From: Acidobacteria bacterium Ga0077553
GTDB lineage: Bacteria; Acidobacteriota; Terriglobia; Bryobacterales; Bryobacteraceae
Reading direction: 5' to 3'
DNA: 58,351 bases
Assembly: GCA_001464575.1 (NCBI GenBank)
Contig: LNFE01000202.1
Location: forward strand, 1 to 58,351
The translations under genes and the position numbers were made by a program. Below are positions 8,899 through 17,257 of this stretch, piece by piece. Position 1 is the stretch's first letter. The number at the start of each line of letters is the position of its first letter. The notes under the pieces were generated by a model, which was not told where the DNA came from, ran no database searches, and saw only the letters and a list, made by a program, of their open reading frames with translations.

Positions 8899-9414
8899 CT
8901 ACTTCACTTTGAGCGGTACCGACGCGCTGTGGTTTTCCCAAGCGAGCGTCAGCGAGCTGTCGGTGAGGGTGTACTTCAGGTTTTCGACGAGCGCCGGCGG
9001 CTTGGCCATCTTCATCTTCACGCGGCCCAAGTCGGCTGACTTGTCGTAGCTCAAGCCCCATTGGCCGGTCTTCTTGTTGACGACGAGGGTCCACTCGTTC
9101 GGGGTCGTCAGGTCGACATAGAGGGTGTAGTCGCCGGCGGGAACGGCGAAACCGCCGAGGTCGAGTTCGCCATCGGTGTGCAGTTTGGTGGCGGCGTTGG
9201 CACCGGCACGCCAAATGGGATAGTTGCGGTCCTTGCCGATCTGGCCATCCAGGCCAAAGAGCTTGCCTTCGCGGCCCTTCACTGCGGGCGAAGCGTACGT
9301 GATAGAAACCGTCTTGCCGTTGATGGTCTTGGACTCAGTGGCGGCGGGGCTTTGGGCAAATGCGAACGCCGCGATCGAAAAAGCGATCGCGGCGGTACGG
9401 ACGATATGGGTCAT
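8899..9414 (-). CDS. DUF2911 domain secreted protein
   Basis: 171 residues with an N-terminal signal peptide (THIVRTAAIAFSIAAFAFAQ). The core matches DUF2911: SITYASPAVKGR, then WRAGANAATKLHTDGELDLG and GDYTLYVDLTTPNEWTLVV. The family is common in Acidobacteriota and Bacteroidota, is all-beta and has no known activity. The length is typical for a single domain and there are no signs of damage. Not obviously coupled to its neighbours. Confidence 0.88.
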   Translation of the reverse strand: MTHIVRTAAIAFSIAAFAFAQSPAATESKTINGKTVSITYASPAVKGREGKLFGLDGQIGKDRNYPIWRAGANAATKLHTDGELDLGGFAVPAGDYTLYVDLTTPNEWTLVVNKKTGQWGLSYDKSADLGRVKMKMAKPPALVENLKYTLTDSSLTLAWENHSASVPLKVK

Positions 9415-9423
9415 CCCCTCAGT

Positions 9424-10323
9424 CTAGACGACGTCGGCGTAAACGGCCATCAGCTTCTCGAGGTCGGCGCGGTCGGCGGGGGTGACGTTTGAGAGGGGCG
9501 GCCGGACGGGTCCGGCGGGGTGACCGAGGATCTCCATCGCGTCCTTCATGATGGAGACTTCGTAGCCTTTCATCCGGTCGCGGAGGGCGTAGAGCGGATG
9601 AACGTACTTCTTCATCATCGCGTCCATGGCGGCGCGGTCGCCTTTCACGCCAGCTTCGGCAATGGCGAGCGAAAGCTTGGGAGCAATGTTCGAGATCGAG
9701 GAGGTATAAGCCTGACAGCCGATGGCGAAGTAGCCGGGAGCGAGGTCGTCGCCGAGGCCACCCACCCACGCCACGCGGTCGCCGACTTCGAGCATGATGC
9801 GGTGATACTTGCGGATGTCGCCTTGGCCGTCCTTCCACATTTTGAGCGAAGGCACGCGGTCGAGCAGGCGCATCACCTGCGCCGGGCTCATGCCGGCCCA
9901 GTCGCGGGTGTAGAACGACAGCGGAATGCCGCAACTCTTGCCGATCGCCTCGAAGTAGTCCAGCAAGCCTGATTCCGGCGCGTTGATGTAGTAAGGCGGC
10001 ATTACGAGCAGCGCTTCGGCGCCCGCCTCTTCCATCTCGCGCGCCATCTTGCAGGCGAGCACCGTGTTGTAGCCAACGCCGGCCACGATCGGCATCCGGC
10101 CGTTTACAGCCTTCACCGAGACGCGGACGCACTCTACGGCTTCTTCCGGCGTGAGCGAGTAGATCTCGCCAGTACCGCCAACGATCACCTGCGCACAGAA
10201 GCCGTAGCCGGCCATCCAGTCGCAATTCTTTTCGAGCGCCGGCAGATCCAGCGAGAGGTCTTTTTGAAAAGGCGTGACGGGAAATCCGAAGACGCCTCGG
10301 AAGGCTTGTTTAGGGTCTAGCAT
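9424..10323 (-). CDS. Dihydrodipicolinate synthase family dehydratase/aldolase, 5-dehydro-4-deoxyglucarate dehydratase-like
   Basis: 299 residues from the ATG at 10323; a start ten codons upstream gives an atypical N-terminus. DapA-superfamily TIM-barrel features are visible: VTPF near the start, GGTGEIYSL (49-57), tyrosine in SFYTRDWAG (Tyr138) and Schiff-base lysine in KMWKDGQGD (Lys164). GGTGE followed by S-L-T-P-E, and KDG-GDI after the lysine, are shared with KDG dehydratase (KdgD), which converts 5-dehydro-4-deoxy-D-glucarate to 2,5-dioxopentanoate and CO2. The family is certain; the exact substrate is moderate because DapA paralogues diverge widely. Confidence 0.85.
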   Translation of the reverse strand: MLDPKQAFRGVFGFPVTPFQKDLSLDLPALEKNCDWMAGYGFCAQVIVGGTGEIYSLTPEEAVECVRVSVKAVNGRMPIVAGVGYNTVLACKMAREMEEAGAEALLVMPPYYINAPESGLLDYFEAIGKSCGIPLSFYTRDWAGMSPAQVMRLLDRVPSLKMWKDGQGDIRKYHRIMLEVGDRVAWVGGLGDDLAPGYFAIGCQAYTSSISNIAPKLSLAIAEAGVKGDRAAMDAMMKKYVHPLYALRDRMKGYEVSIMKDAMEILGHPAGPVRPPLSNVTPADRADLEKLMAVYADVV

Positions 10324-10374
10324 TTTGGCTTGAGCGATTCTACCAGATGCCATCCGGCCGGAGGCACAAGCCAG

Positions 10375-10506
10375 CTACTTGCGCATGCCGGGTTTGGGGG
10401 AGCGAACTGCCTGTTGGCGGCGCTTCTTCTTGGAGCGCTTCGGCTTCGAGATGATGAAGGTGCCGCTGCCGATGTATTCGGCGGAGTAAAGGTTTTCTTT
10501 GGCCAT
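10375..10506 (-). CDS. Small highly basic protein, 43 residues
   Basis: An ORF of 43 codons plus stop. The ATG at 10504-10506 is preceded by AGGA at good spacing. The product begins MAKENLYSAEYIGSGTFI and continues with a lysine/arginine-rich tail containing SKPKRSKKKRRQQ, ending GMRK. The clean Shine-Dalgarno, non-random composition and position between two genes support it as real. The tail suggests nucleic-acid or ribosome binding, in the manner of very small ribosome-associated proteins, but I recognise no family. It could also be a chance ORF. Confidence 0.6.
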   Translation of the reverse strand: MAKENLYSAEYIGSGTFIISKPKRSKKKRRQQAVRSPKPGMRK

Positions 10507-10570
10507 AACTTCCTAGTGTAGCCCAAAATCTTCCTCAATCCGATTTCGGCCTGGTCTCGTAGACCTAGGC

Positions 10571-11395
10571 ATGAAGACACAAACCCTTCTCGAACAGATT
10601 GGCAGCCGCCGCGGATTCTTCCAAAAACTCGGCGTGGCCACGGCGACCGTAACCGCAGCGACGGCCCAAACGGCCAGCGCACCTTTCCAATTCGACAACC
10701 CGACGCAGATCCTGACCGCCGCTCTGATCGCCGAGGACTTGGCTACCACCTTCTACTACAACGCCTTGACGGGCCCAGCGGGCCAGGACCCCAAACTGGT
10801 GGAAGATCCGCTCGATCGGAACTACCTGCGGGCGGCGCTGCGCCAGGAGATCGAGCACGCCAACCTGCTGCGAAGCCTGTTGGGGATCTCGGGATCAGCG
10901 GCGGACCCCGTGCAGATGTTCTACTTTCCGCGGGGAAGCTTCGACAAGTTGGAGGCGGAAAGCGGTCCAGCGGTGCTGCCCTTGCTCGACGCTCTGGAGA
11001 ACGCTTTCATCGGGGCGTATCTGACAGCAGTACGGGCGTTCTCCTTTATGGCGGCGAACACGAGCACCAACCGGGGCGTTTACTACAAGCTGGGCAACGC
11101 CAATTTGAGCGCGGACCAGTTGGCGTACTTCGCGCAGGTATCGGCGTCGATCATGGGAGTCGAGGCCGAACACCGGGCGCTGGGGCGGTCGATTGGCGGA
11201 ATGGACCCGGCGAACAACCTCTGCTACCAGCAGACAGCGGGGCTGGACTCGGTGTTTACAGGCGCGAAATCTGCTGTCGTGGCGTTGACTCCATTCTTGA
11301 CGCCGTCAACAGGCCCGGGCTTCTCCTTGAAAGATGCGCTTGAGAAGAGCCCGAGCCTGACCTTGCCGTGCGAGTTTGGCCCGCCGGCGTTCTAG
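10571..11395 (+). CDS. Tat-exported ferritin-like domain protein
   Basis: 274 residues. The N-terminus has a twin-arginine signal (SRRGFFQKLG) followed by an Ala/Thr-rich stretch. A four-helix ferritin-like domain follows with the expected carboxylate/histidine pattern: ALIAEDLATTFYY, RQEIEHANLL, LDALENAFIGAY and MGVEAEHRALGR. That gives two ExxH motifs for a di-metal site. Such exported proteins are often annotated as ferritin-like or desiccation-related and may store metal or detoxify peroxides. The 3' end overlaps the convergent SDR gene by 4 bases. Confidence 0.85.
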   Translation: MKTQTLLEQIGSRRGFFQKLGVATATVTAATAQTASAPFQFDNPTQILTAALIAEDLATTFYYNALTGPAGQDPKLVEDPLDRNYLRAALRQEIEHANLLRSLLGISGSAADPVQMFYFPRGSFDKLEAESGPAVLPLLDALENAFIGAYLTAVRAFSFMAANTSTNRGVYYKLGNANLSADQLAYFAQVSASIMGVEAEHRALGRSIGGMDPANNLCYQQTAGLDSVFTGAKSAVVALTPFLTPSTGPGFSLKDALEKSPSLTLPCEFGPPAF

Positions 11396-12153
11396 ACCAT
11401 ATACATGCCGCCGTTGATTTCGATGGTCTGCCCATGGATGCCGCTCGCGGCGTCCGAGAGCAGGAAGGCGATGACGGCGGCAATCTCCTCGTTGGTTTGG
11501 AGGCGGCCGGCCGGGGTCTGCGCCTTGACGTTGTCGAGCATCTGTTGAGTGGAATACTTCTCGTGGAAGTAGTTGTCGACGGTGCCCGGAGAGACGGCGT
11601 TGACGCGGATGCCAGCGGGGGCGAGTTCTTTGGCCAAGCCTTTCGTGATGCAGGCGACGGCGGCCTTCGAAGCGGCGTAAATGGTGGCGCCGGGGCCGCC
11701 GCCATTCCGCGCGGCGATGGAACTGAGGTTGATGACATGGCCGGATCCTTTGGCGATCATGCCGGGGGCAAGGGCTTGCGTGATGAAGTAGACGCTTTTG
11801 GTGTTGAGAGTCATCACGCGGTCATAAAGATCGAAGGTGAACTCCGGCATTTTGGCGCGATGGACGAGATGGCCGGCGTTGTTGATGAGGATGTCGGCGT
11901 CCGGCGCGGTGGCCTTGAGTTGGTTGATGAAGGCGGAGAGGCCGGCGTCGGTGGAGAGGTCGGCGCCGATGAGGTCCACTTGGCAGTTGGTGAGTTCGGC
12001 GGCGAGTTGGGCGGCGCCGTCGAGATAGGACGAGTAGTGGAGCACGAGCCGCGAAGCTCCGGCGGCGGCGAGCAAACGAGCGGTAGCGGCGCCGATGCCG
12101 CGCGAGGCGCCGGTAATGACGGCGGTTTTTCCAGCGATTCCGTTGGGATTCAT
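11392..12153 (-). CDS. SDR family oxidoreductase (FabG-like)
   Basis: 253 residues, a classical short-chain dehydrogenase. It has the nucleotide-binding TGASRGIGAATA, NNAG (in ILINNAGH), catalytic serine in VINLSSIAAR and the YxxxK pair in TIYAASKAAV. The C-terminal IEINGGMYMV is typical of 3-oxoacyl-ACP-reductase-like SDRs. It probably reduces a ketone with NADPH; the substrate is unknown. Apparently monocistronic. Confidence 0.92.
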   Translation of the reverse strand: MNPNGIAGKTAVITGASRGIGAATARLLAAAGASRLVLHYSSYLDGAAQLAAELTNCQVDLIGADLSTDAGLSAFINQLKATAPDADILINNAGHLVHRAKMPEFTFDLYDRVMTLNTKSVYFITQALAPGMIAKGSGHVINLSSIAARNGGGPGATIYAASKAAVACITKGLAKELAPAGIRVNAVSPGTVDNYFHEKYSTQQMLDNVKAQTPAGRLQTNEEIAAVIAFLLSDAASGIHGQTIEINGGMYMV

Positions 12154-12736
12154 GACCTCCTATCGTATCGAGGAGCCAGGCGGCGTTGGGAATCAGCCGA
12201 AAGCCGAAGCAGGGGTGCCAGTCTCCAGGCTCGGCTGGCGGCCTAGGCGAGTGTTTGTGAACGCTATCGAGTGCAGCCAAGTGCTGTTGCTGACCCCGGG
12301 CGAGGAACCGTTGGAGGTCCCTGTCCGTGACCGCTCGCTTGTGTCCCCACGCGAAATGCCCGGGCAGGAACTCTACACGCCCAACCAGAGCCCGGCCGCT
12401 CGGAGTATTCGAGTGGGACCAGTCGCCGATGGTCGTAGTTGCCCACAAAAGCGCTCCACAGCCCATCGTCGTTATCCTGCAGGTCCGCCCGTCAGGCTTC
12501 GTGAAGCCGACTCGCTGGCGCTTGGCGGCAGGGGAGCCGGCTTTCGGAACCCTGTCGCTACAGACTCAGGTTGCGATATACCGCAGCCAGGCTTCTTGCT
12601 GGTCAAAGTTCGCGGATCTGGACCGCTATTTTTTACCTAGTTTTCCTCCGTTGCTGCGGTCGAGCACGGGGGGCAACGGTCCAAGGAAGGGAGGAAGAGG
12701 CTCGACCGAACGGCATTGATGGAAAAAAGTACTGAT
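12154..12736. other. Gene-poor stretch without a recognisable gene
   Basis: About 580 bases between the SDR start and the zinc-ribbon stop. Several frames stay open for 60-180 codons because of high GC, but none has a family-like composition, a good start context or consistent codon usage. I see no repeat, tRNA or clear hairpin. It may hold unrecognised gene remnants, as the surrounding region also contains decay. Confidence 0.4.
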
Positions 12737-12916
12737 TCAGGCCACTCGCGACACCGACAGGCGAAACACCCAGAAGCGCTTCCGGCAAGTTCGGCAACGC
12801 AGGGGAAGGCAGATGAACGCAAGAGCCCGGTCTATTCCCCGTAGTTTTGAACGCCGAAGGGCGGTGGACTGGCATTTCGGACATCTTGGGGCCCGGAGGG
12901 CGTGTTCGAGTAGCAT
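12737..12916 (-). CDS. Small zinc-ribbon protein, 59 residues
   Basis: A short ORF from the ATG at 12916; the frame is open further upstream, but those 44 codons look non-coding. It carries two zinc knuckles, RCPKCQSTALRRS and LRCRTCRKRFWVFR, separated by a basic and hydrophobic stretch. This arrangement (CPxC, an RRS-like segment, then RCxxCxxRFW) recurs in small acidobacterial proteins of unknown function. It probably binds one zinc ion between the CxxC pairs. No partner is evident next to it. Confidence 0.65.
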   Translation of the reverse strand: MLLEHALRAPRCPKCQSTALRRSKLRGIDRALAFICLPLRCRTCRKRFWVFRLSVSRVA

Positions 12917-13114
12917 GGTCTTCCATGATTCTCTTGCACGCGACTGACCAACCTCCAAAAGCGAAGGGAATGGGCGCGGGCGAATCCGGCGTTCTTCCCG
13001 AGCGACCGGGACTTTCACAGCGGTGAAAGTTCCAGCCGCGCCCATCAAACGTTCCGAAATTTCTCAGCGGGAAAGGCAACCAGCGATCCAGAGAACCGAA
13101 CCTCGCGGACCGGA

Positions 13115-14002
13115 CTAGGGCACGCGCACCACGCCGTTGTACTCGGTGACGATGCCTCCCTGCTGCTCCCAGCGGTTGGTAGCCGGATTCCAGACAGTGC
13201 CGCGGCCCATGATGGTGTCGGTGTTCTGCTTGAAGTTGTCCATGGCGCTCTGGAACATGGTATTCCGGTGCTGGGACGCCATTCCATTGATCTGGGCCGT
13301 GAAGCCGGCCACCACCTGCTGCACGGCAGCTTCTTCCTGTGGGGTGAGGCGGGCGCCGAGATCGCGGCGGCTGATCAGTTTGTCGATGGGTGAAGCTTTC
13401 GGCCAACTGTAGCGGATGCGAGCCCATTCGCCGGATTGCTTCGCCATCTCGACTTGGGCGGTGCCGGAGAGGGTGGGGTGGTGGCGGATCGCCGCCGCCA
13501 GGGCCGCTTGGATCACTTTGGCGTCCGGCGCTGGCACAGGCTGCCGGTGGATTTCGGAGGCGTACCAGTGCTTGATGGCCAGGTCGGCTTCGACCATGTC
13601 GCGGGTGAGCGGCAGTCCGTCGGGCTTGCCCGGAGCGAGGATCGGGTTGGACTGATAGTAGAGATCGAGGAGGTAGTCGGAGTCGGCGGCCCCTGCCCGG
13701 GCTGCTTTTTGCAGACCGGCTAGGGTGGTGCTGCGCATCATCCGAAAGGTGGTGTCCAGCAGCTCGGCGGGCTGGTCGCGATACTGGTCCCAGGTTTGGG
13801 CGGAGTTGTTCACTATCCCCATGGCTTCCTGGTTGCGCTCGCGCCAATAGGTCTGGACTTGAGTCCGGATGGTGTCGCGCTGCTGCGAGGTGAGGTGGAC
13901 GCCAAGGAGACCACTAAGGAAGTTCGTGTAGCTCTCGATGGTGGCGACGGACTGGGCATGGAGGGTAGCGGCGAAAAGTAGAGCAGGCAGGGTACGATTC
14001 AT
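13115..14002 (-). CDS. Secreted protein of unknown function
   Basis: 295 residues from the ATG at 14002 (MNRTLPALLFAATLHAQS is a plausible signal peptide; an alternative start lies three codons upstream). The body is helical and polar, with an AGAADSDYLLDLYYQSNP segment, and ends in a short beta-like tail containing VWNPATNRWEQQGG. I do not recognise the family. Codon pattern and length support a real gene. It stands alone, between the zinc ribbon and a decayed glycosyltransferase. Confidence 0.7.
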   Translation of the reverse strand: MNRTLPALLFAATLHAQSVATIESYTNFLSGLLGVHLTSQQRDTIRTQVQTYWRERNQEAMGIVNNSAQTWDQYRDQPAELLDTTFRMMRSTTLAGLQKAARAGAADSDYLLDLYYQSNPILAPGKPDGLPLTRDMVEADLAIKHWYASEIHRQPVPAPDAKVIQAALAAAIRHHPTLSGTAQVEMAKQSGEWARIRYSWPKASPIDKLISRRDLGARLTPQEEAAVQQVVAGFTAQINGMASQHRNTMFQSAMDNFKQNTDTIMGRGTVWNPATNRWEQQGGIVTEYNGVVRVP

Positions 14003-14095
14003 ACTGCCCAATACGCGCGAAGGAATCGAAGAATTGGATCAGGGTGGCGAGACGGAGTTTCCGCTATTTTTGCAGTGCGGCTCACCGTGCCGTCC

Positions 14096-15251
14096 TCACG
14101 CCACCGCCGCCGAACCAGCAGCATCGCGAAGTACCGGCGAGCCAGTTTCCATGGCCCGCTCCACGATGTCCGCAGCCGGTTCGAGGCCCCGGATCCGTCC
14201 GATCTCCACGGCCAGAGACTGAGTCCGTTCGCGGTAACGGGGCTGATCGTTGACCTGACGGACCGCCAAACGAAGGGTTTCCGGGGTCAACTGATCCAGG
14301 ATTACAACCTCGCCGCAGCCATGATAAACGATCCGCTGAGCAATATTCGGCTGATCGTGAGCGATCGGGATCGCCACCATCGGCCCACCGTGCGCGATGC
14401 AATCGAGTGCGCTGTTCATGCCGGCGTGGGTAATCATCAATCGGGCGCGTTTTAACAACTCCCGTTGTGGTGCGTAGTTCACGACTACCGGATCGCCCGG
14501 GAGCATTCCCAATTCGTCCTCGCTCAGACCACCACCGAGCGGCAACACGAGTTGGAAGGGCGACTTCGCCAGGGCGGCGGCAATACACCGAAAGATTTGC
14601 GGCAAGCGGTTCTGGAGGGTTCCCAGGCTGGCGAAAATCAAAGGCCGGCCGTCGAGCCGATCCCAGGGAAAGTTAGTAAATCCGCTGCCGGGGGAAATCA
14701 AAGCAGGCCGGTAACTGGCTGATGATCGCCAGTTTGGAATGGGTGTCGTCGAAGCTCACAAACGGGGCCCGGCCGCTAGGGGACGACAGAGTGTTGACGT
14801 TCTCGAGCAGCGGTCAGGCTATAGCCATCATTTGCTCGAGATCGGCTTGCTGCCTGGCAAGCATCTCGGGCTCGTATGAAAACGGCAGAGAGGAGCACCA
14901 ACACGGCACACCCGGCTCAATCTCGCGGGGCAAGGCCAGTGCGACGCTGACATAAGGGATTTCCATCACCAGTGCCATGGCGCTGCCGCATCGCAGACTT
15001 GATCGATGAGAAAAATCTCGACGCCATAGCGGCGCGCCTTCTCCGGCACGTCGTGATAGAGAGCGGTGGTTTCGCGCTTCAGAATGCCGAGTGCTCGTTC
15101 GAAGGCGGCGTACACTTCAAGACGGGAAGACTCTTCGAGTTCTTGGCGGAGCGAGCCAATGGGCATCTCCGCTTCGCCGAAGCTTTCGTACTCTAGGCCG
15201 GCGGGGACACATGCCCACACCGGCAAAGCTAACACATCCGATTCTCGCCAT
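14096..15251 (-). pseudogene. Decayed MGT/UGT-type glycosyltransferase (zeaxanthin-glucosyltransferase-like)
   Basis: A single ancestral gene can be followed across three frames. It starts at the ATG at 15251 with SD GGGAG (MARIGCVSFAGVG, a GT-B N-terminus). It jumps within about 13 codons to another frame (AGLEYESFGEAEMPIGS), missing roughly 35 residues. It shifts again near 14980 into ALVMEIPYVSVALALP, meets an in-frame TGA near 14815, and loses a segment near 14690. The intact C-terminal half (14096-14701) carries FASLGTLQNR and the donor-binding motif THAGMNSALDCIAHGGPMV with DQPNIAQR. At least four lesions make a functional product unlikely. The relatives glycosylate lipophilic acceptors such as carotenoids or macrolides. 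Confidence 0.85.
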
Positions 15252-16281
15252 GACTGAACTCCCTGGTGTTACGACCTTGAAACACCAGTCCGGTCGCCAG
15301 AAACACGCATTGCCGCAGCCCTAAACGACACAAGGCCCAACGACGACCGTAGAGTATCATTGCGGGGCTCCCTGCGGACAACAGCCATGGGGATCACTTA
15401 CTCGGCTAGGAACTGACTTGACGGCAATGGAGCAGAACGGGCAAGCGCGGAATAGTACTTGCTCTCGGCGATCGCTCGTCCTTCCACTATCCCAAGTGCC
15501 GTCCGAGTCATCGACCCGATCGCTTCTGAATCCCGTGCGGGAAGGGAACGCCGCGAAGGGTCTACACTTCGCTTGCCATCCACCGATTGCGCTCGCGGCC
15601 TCAGGTGCGGGAACCGAATAGGGATTGCGACCCAGCGGAGCGAGACTGCTCCATCGCGGCGTGAGCGACATTCCTGCACAGGGCCGGTCACAAGCTCCCT
15701 CCTCACGCCGGCGCGGCTTCAACGATGAACACTGCGACTATGACTGGTCCGCGAGTGCGGCGGCTCGCCATGTCTATCTTGTGACCCGAATGATGGATGA
15801 CCGTTCGTGAATGGAAGCCACTGACCCCACACCACACTTTCCAGTTAGTCTGCAGATGACTCTCCCTCATCCTTGCAAGGCGGACGATGCACCAGGCTGG
15901 AGATAACAACTGTATTGCACCAGCGCCGCATCGTTAACAACTGTCAGTCAATTGAAATAGGCGCATTGATGTAAATTAGGTATCTTTTTTGATGAACTCT
16001 CGTGATATGATCGAGCCAGTCAGCCGAGCGTTGGTTCGAGTTCGATTCCTCAGGCTAAGAATTGCAAAGCCGTAAACGCGCTAGACCGGTTGGGTCGTCC
16101 TTGCGGGAGCCAGACGATCGAGCAACCGAAGTACAACAAGAAGGCCTTCGCGCCAAAGGGGAATTACACCCCACAGCGACACGGTTCGCGTGCAGTCAGG
16201 AAGCGTCGGTTGTATTGCAGGTGTCGCCCGTGTGCGTGGCCAAGGTTAGTTCCGTTATCCCGCCATAGAAGGAGAATTTGC
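15252..16281. other. Long non-coding region and presumed promoter/leader of the RiPP cluster
   Basis: About 1 kb with no convincing gene; the open frames on both strands lack family-like features and good starts. The part from roughly 15840 to 16020 is distinctly AT-richer than the surroundings (TTGAAATAGG, TGATGTAAATTAGG, ATCTTTTTTGATGAAC), consistent with a promoter region for the precursor gene. A precise -35/-10 pair cannot be fixed by eye. If transcription starts there, the precursor mRNA has a 5' leader of about 250 bases. Confidence 0.45.
16269..16274 (+). promoter_or_regulatory. Strong ribosome-binding site of the RiPP precursor
   Basis: AAGGAG lies 7 bases before the ATG at 16282, close to a consensus Shine-Dalgarno and stronger than most others in the window. 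It fixes the start of the 53-residue peptide even though its reading frame is open about 190 bases further upstream. High translation initiation fits a peptide substrate made in excess of its modifying enzymes. Confidence 0.8.
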
Positions 16282-16443
16282 ATGTTCGATTACGAAAGAC
16301 AACACGATTGCCATCAACGAGAACTGGTTTCGGCGGACGAAATGCCTGTCTGGACTAAACCGTCGATTACGGTCCTCGACGTGGAGACTGGAACGTTGAC
16401 GACCAGTGGTCCCGTCGCGGATGGAAATGGGTCAACCTCCTGA
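16282..16443 (+). CDS. RiPP precursor peptide, lasso-leader-like, 53 residues
   Basis: The N-terminal half is polar (MFDYERQHDCHQRELVSADE). Residues 22-34 (PVWTKPSITVLDV) match the spacing of the lasso leader recognition motif YxxPxL, with Trp24, Pro27 and Ile29; this is the segment normally bound by PqqD-like B1 proteins. The C-terminal part (GTLTTSGPVADGNGSTS) is rich in Gly, Ser and Thr and ends in Ser. A C-terminal serine is where lasso-associated HprK-like kinases are known to phosphorylate (paeninodin type). The only acidic residue after the leader motif region is Asp47. Counting back 7, 8 or 9 gives Thr41, Thr40 or Leu39, not Gly, Ala, Ser or Cys, so a standard lasso ring cannot be drawn. 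It is followed by the tailoring genes on the same strand. Confidence 0.8.
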   Translation: MFDYERQHDCHQRELVSADEMPVWTKPSITVLDVETGTLTTSGPVADGNGSTS

Positions 16444-16474
16444 CCGAGGCAGGGGCCAGTTTCGCGATCCCCAT

Positions 16475-17257
16475 ATGGTTTCAGAATCTGCAGTGTTCGA
16501 CCGTTCCGTCGCTGGGCGGACGATAGGAGCCAGTTGGGCGGCCGCCGAGGCGGCCGGTCATCTGATTGCAATCGGGCAGGAAGGGCGATGGAGCACGCCG
16601 CCAGCGCCCAGGCCGTCTGCCTGGATCAAGGTGATTCGCGACCGGAACCGTCCGTGCAGGTTCCAGATGGTGATGTTTGAGCATGTTTATCAGCGGCAGC
16701 GGGTCCCCGCGGGCTGTGAAATGTGTTTCAAGGTGAAGGTGGTTCCGCGCACGCTTCGGCAACTTATGGCTGTTCATGAGATAGGCCAACAACTCCCTTA
16801 CACCTACAAGTGCGGTCTCGATGCTCCCACGCCGGTGACATCAGGTATCTACGGCGCCTACTTTTTCCTGGATGGATTGCCCGCGGCACGCGAGGCCTAC
16901 ACCCACGTGAGAGAGGCGGTGAACGCTCATCCGAACCTGGGGCCCGAGGTCCCCGTGTTCATCAAGCGGGGCTGCACCGAGTTCGAGATCCATTGCGGCC
17001 CCTCCGACCAGTACGCATTCACTGACGAGACGAGACAAATTGAGGCGCAACTTCTGCCTCTTGTCCACGACCACAACCACCGGGAACGGCCGGAATCCAA
17101 AGTGCATTTGCAGCAGACGCTGCTGTACTGGATTCAAACCGCGTACCGGCTGGGCGATCAGACCTATCTTGACTTTACAGGCGGCCGGCCCCTATACCCC
17201 CCGGTGGTTCGGTATTCACCGGAGCCGGGCGCCGCCACAACGGAGGCCAACAAATGA
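16475..17257 (+). CDS. RiPP-cluster protein of unknown family
   Basis: 260 residues from the ATG at 16475 (a start at 16406 would overlap the precursor). There is no signal peptide. Distinctive phrases are GCEMCFKVKVVPRTL (a CxxC), TSGIYGAYFFLDGLPAAREA, FIKRGCTEFEIHCGPSDQY and HDHNHRERPESKVH. Several Cys and His residues could bind metal, and the mixed alpha/beta pattern suggests an enzyme. It does not contain the Cys-His-Asp layout of the transglutaminase-like B2 leader protease that usually sits here in lasso clusters. Its stop overlaps the oxygenase start (ATGA), so it belongs to the operon. Function unknown; leader removal or another tailoring step is speculation. Confidence 0.75.
   Translation: MVSESAVFDRSVAGRTIGASWAAAEAAGHLIAIGQEGRWSTPPAPRPSAWIKVIRDRNRPCRFQMVMFEHVYQRQRVPAGCEMCFKVKVVPRTLRQLMAVHEIGQQLPYTYKCGLDAPTPVTSGIYGAYFFLDGLPAAREAYTHVREAVNAHPNLGPEVPVFIKRGCTEFEIHCGPSDQYAFTDETRQIEAQLLPLVHDHNHRERPESKVHLQQTLLYWIQTAYRLGDQTYLDFTGGRPLYPPVVRYSPEPGAATTEANK

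Noticed and set aside
12633..13847. A 404-codon open frame on the minus strand.
   Set aside because: It runs antiparallel in a shifted frame over the secreted protein and zinc ribbon; composition is the Arg/Pro/Ser pattern of a high-GC shadow frame.
15357..15728. Possible small genes on both strands in the region before the RiPP cluster.
   Set aside because: No family-like motifs, poor starts, and mutually overlapping frames of similar quality.
16030..16060. A tRNA T-arm-like string (GGTTCGAGTTCGATTCC).
   Set aside because: No acceptor stem, D-arm or anticodon arm can be drawn around it.
16475..17257. Annotating the 260-residue protein as the lasso B2 (transglutaminase-like) leader protease because of its position.
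   Set aside because: The catalytic Cys-His-Asp layout and flanking motifs of that family are not present.
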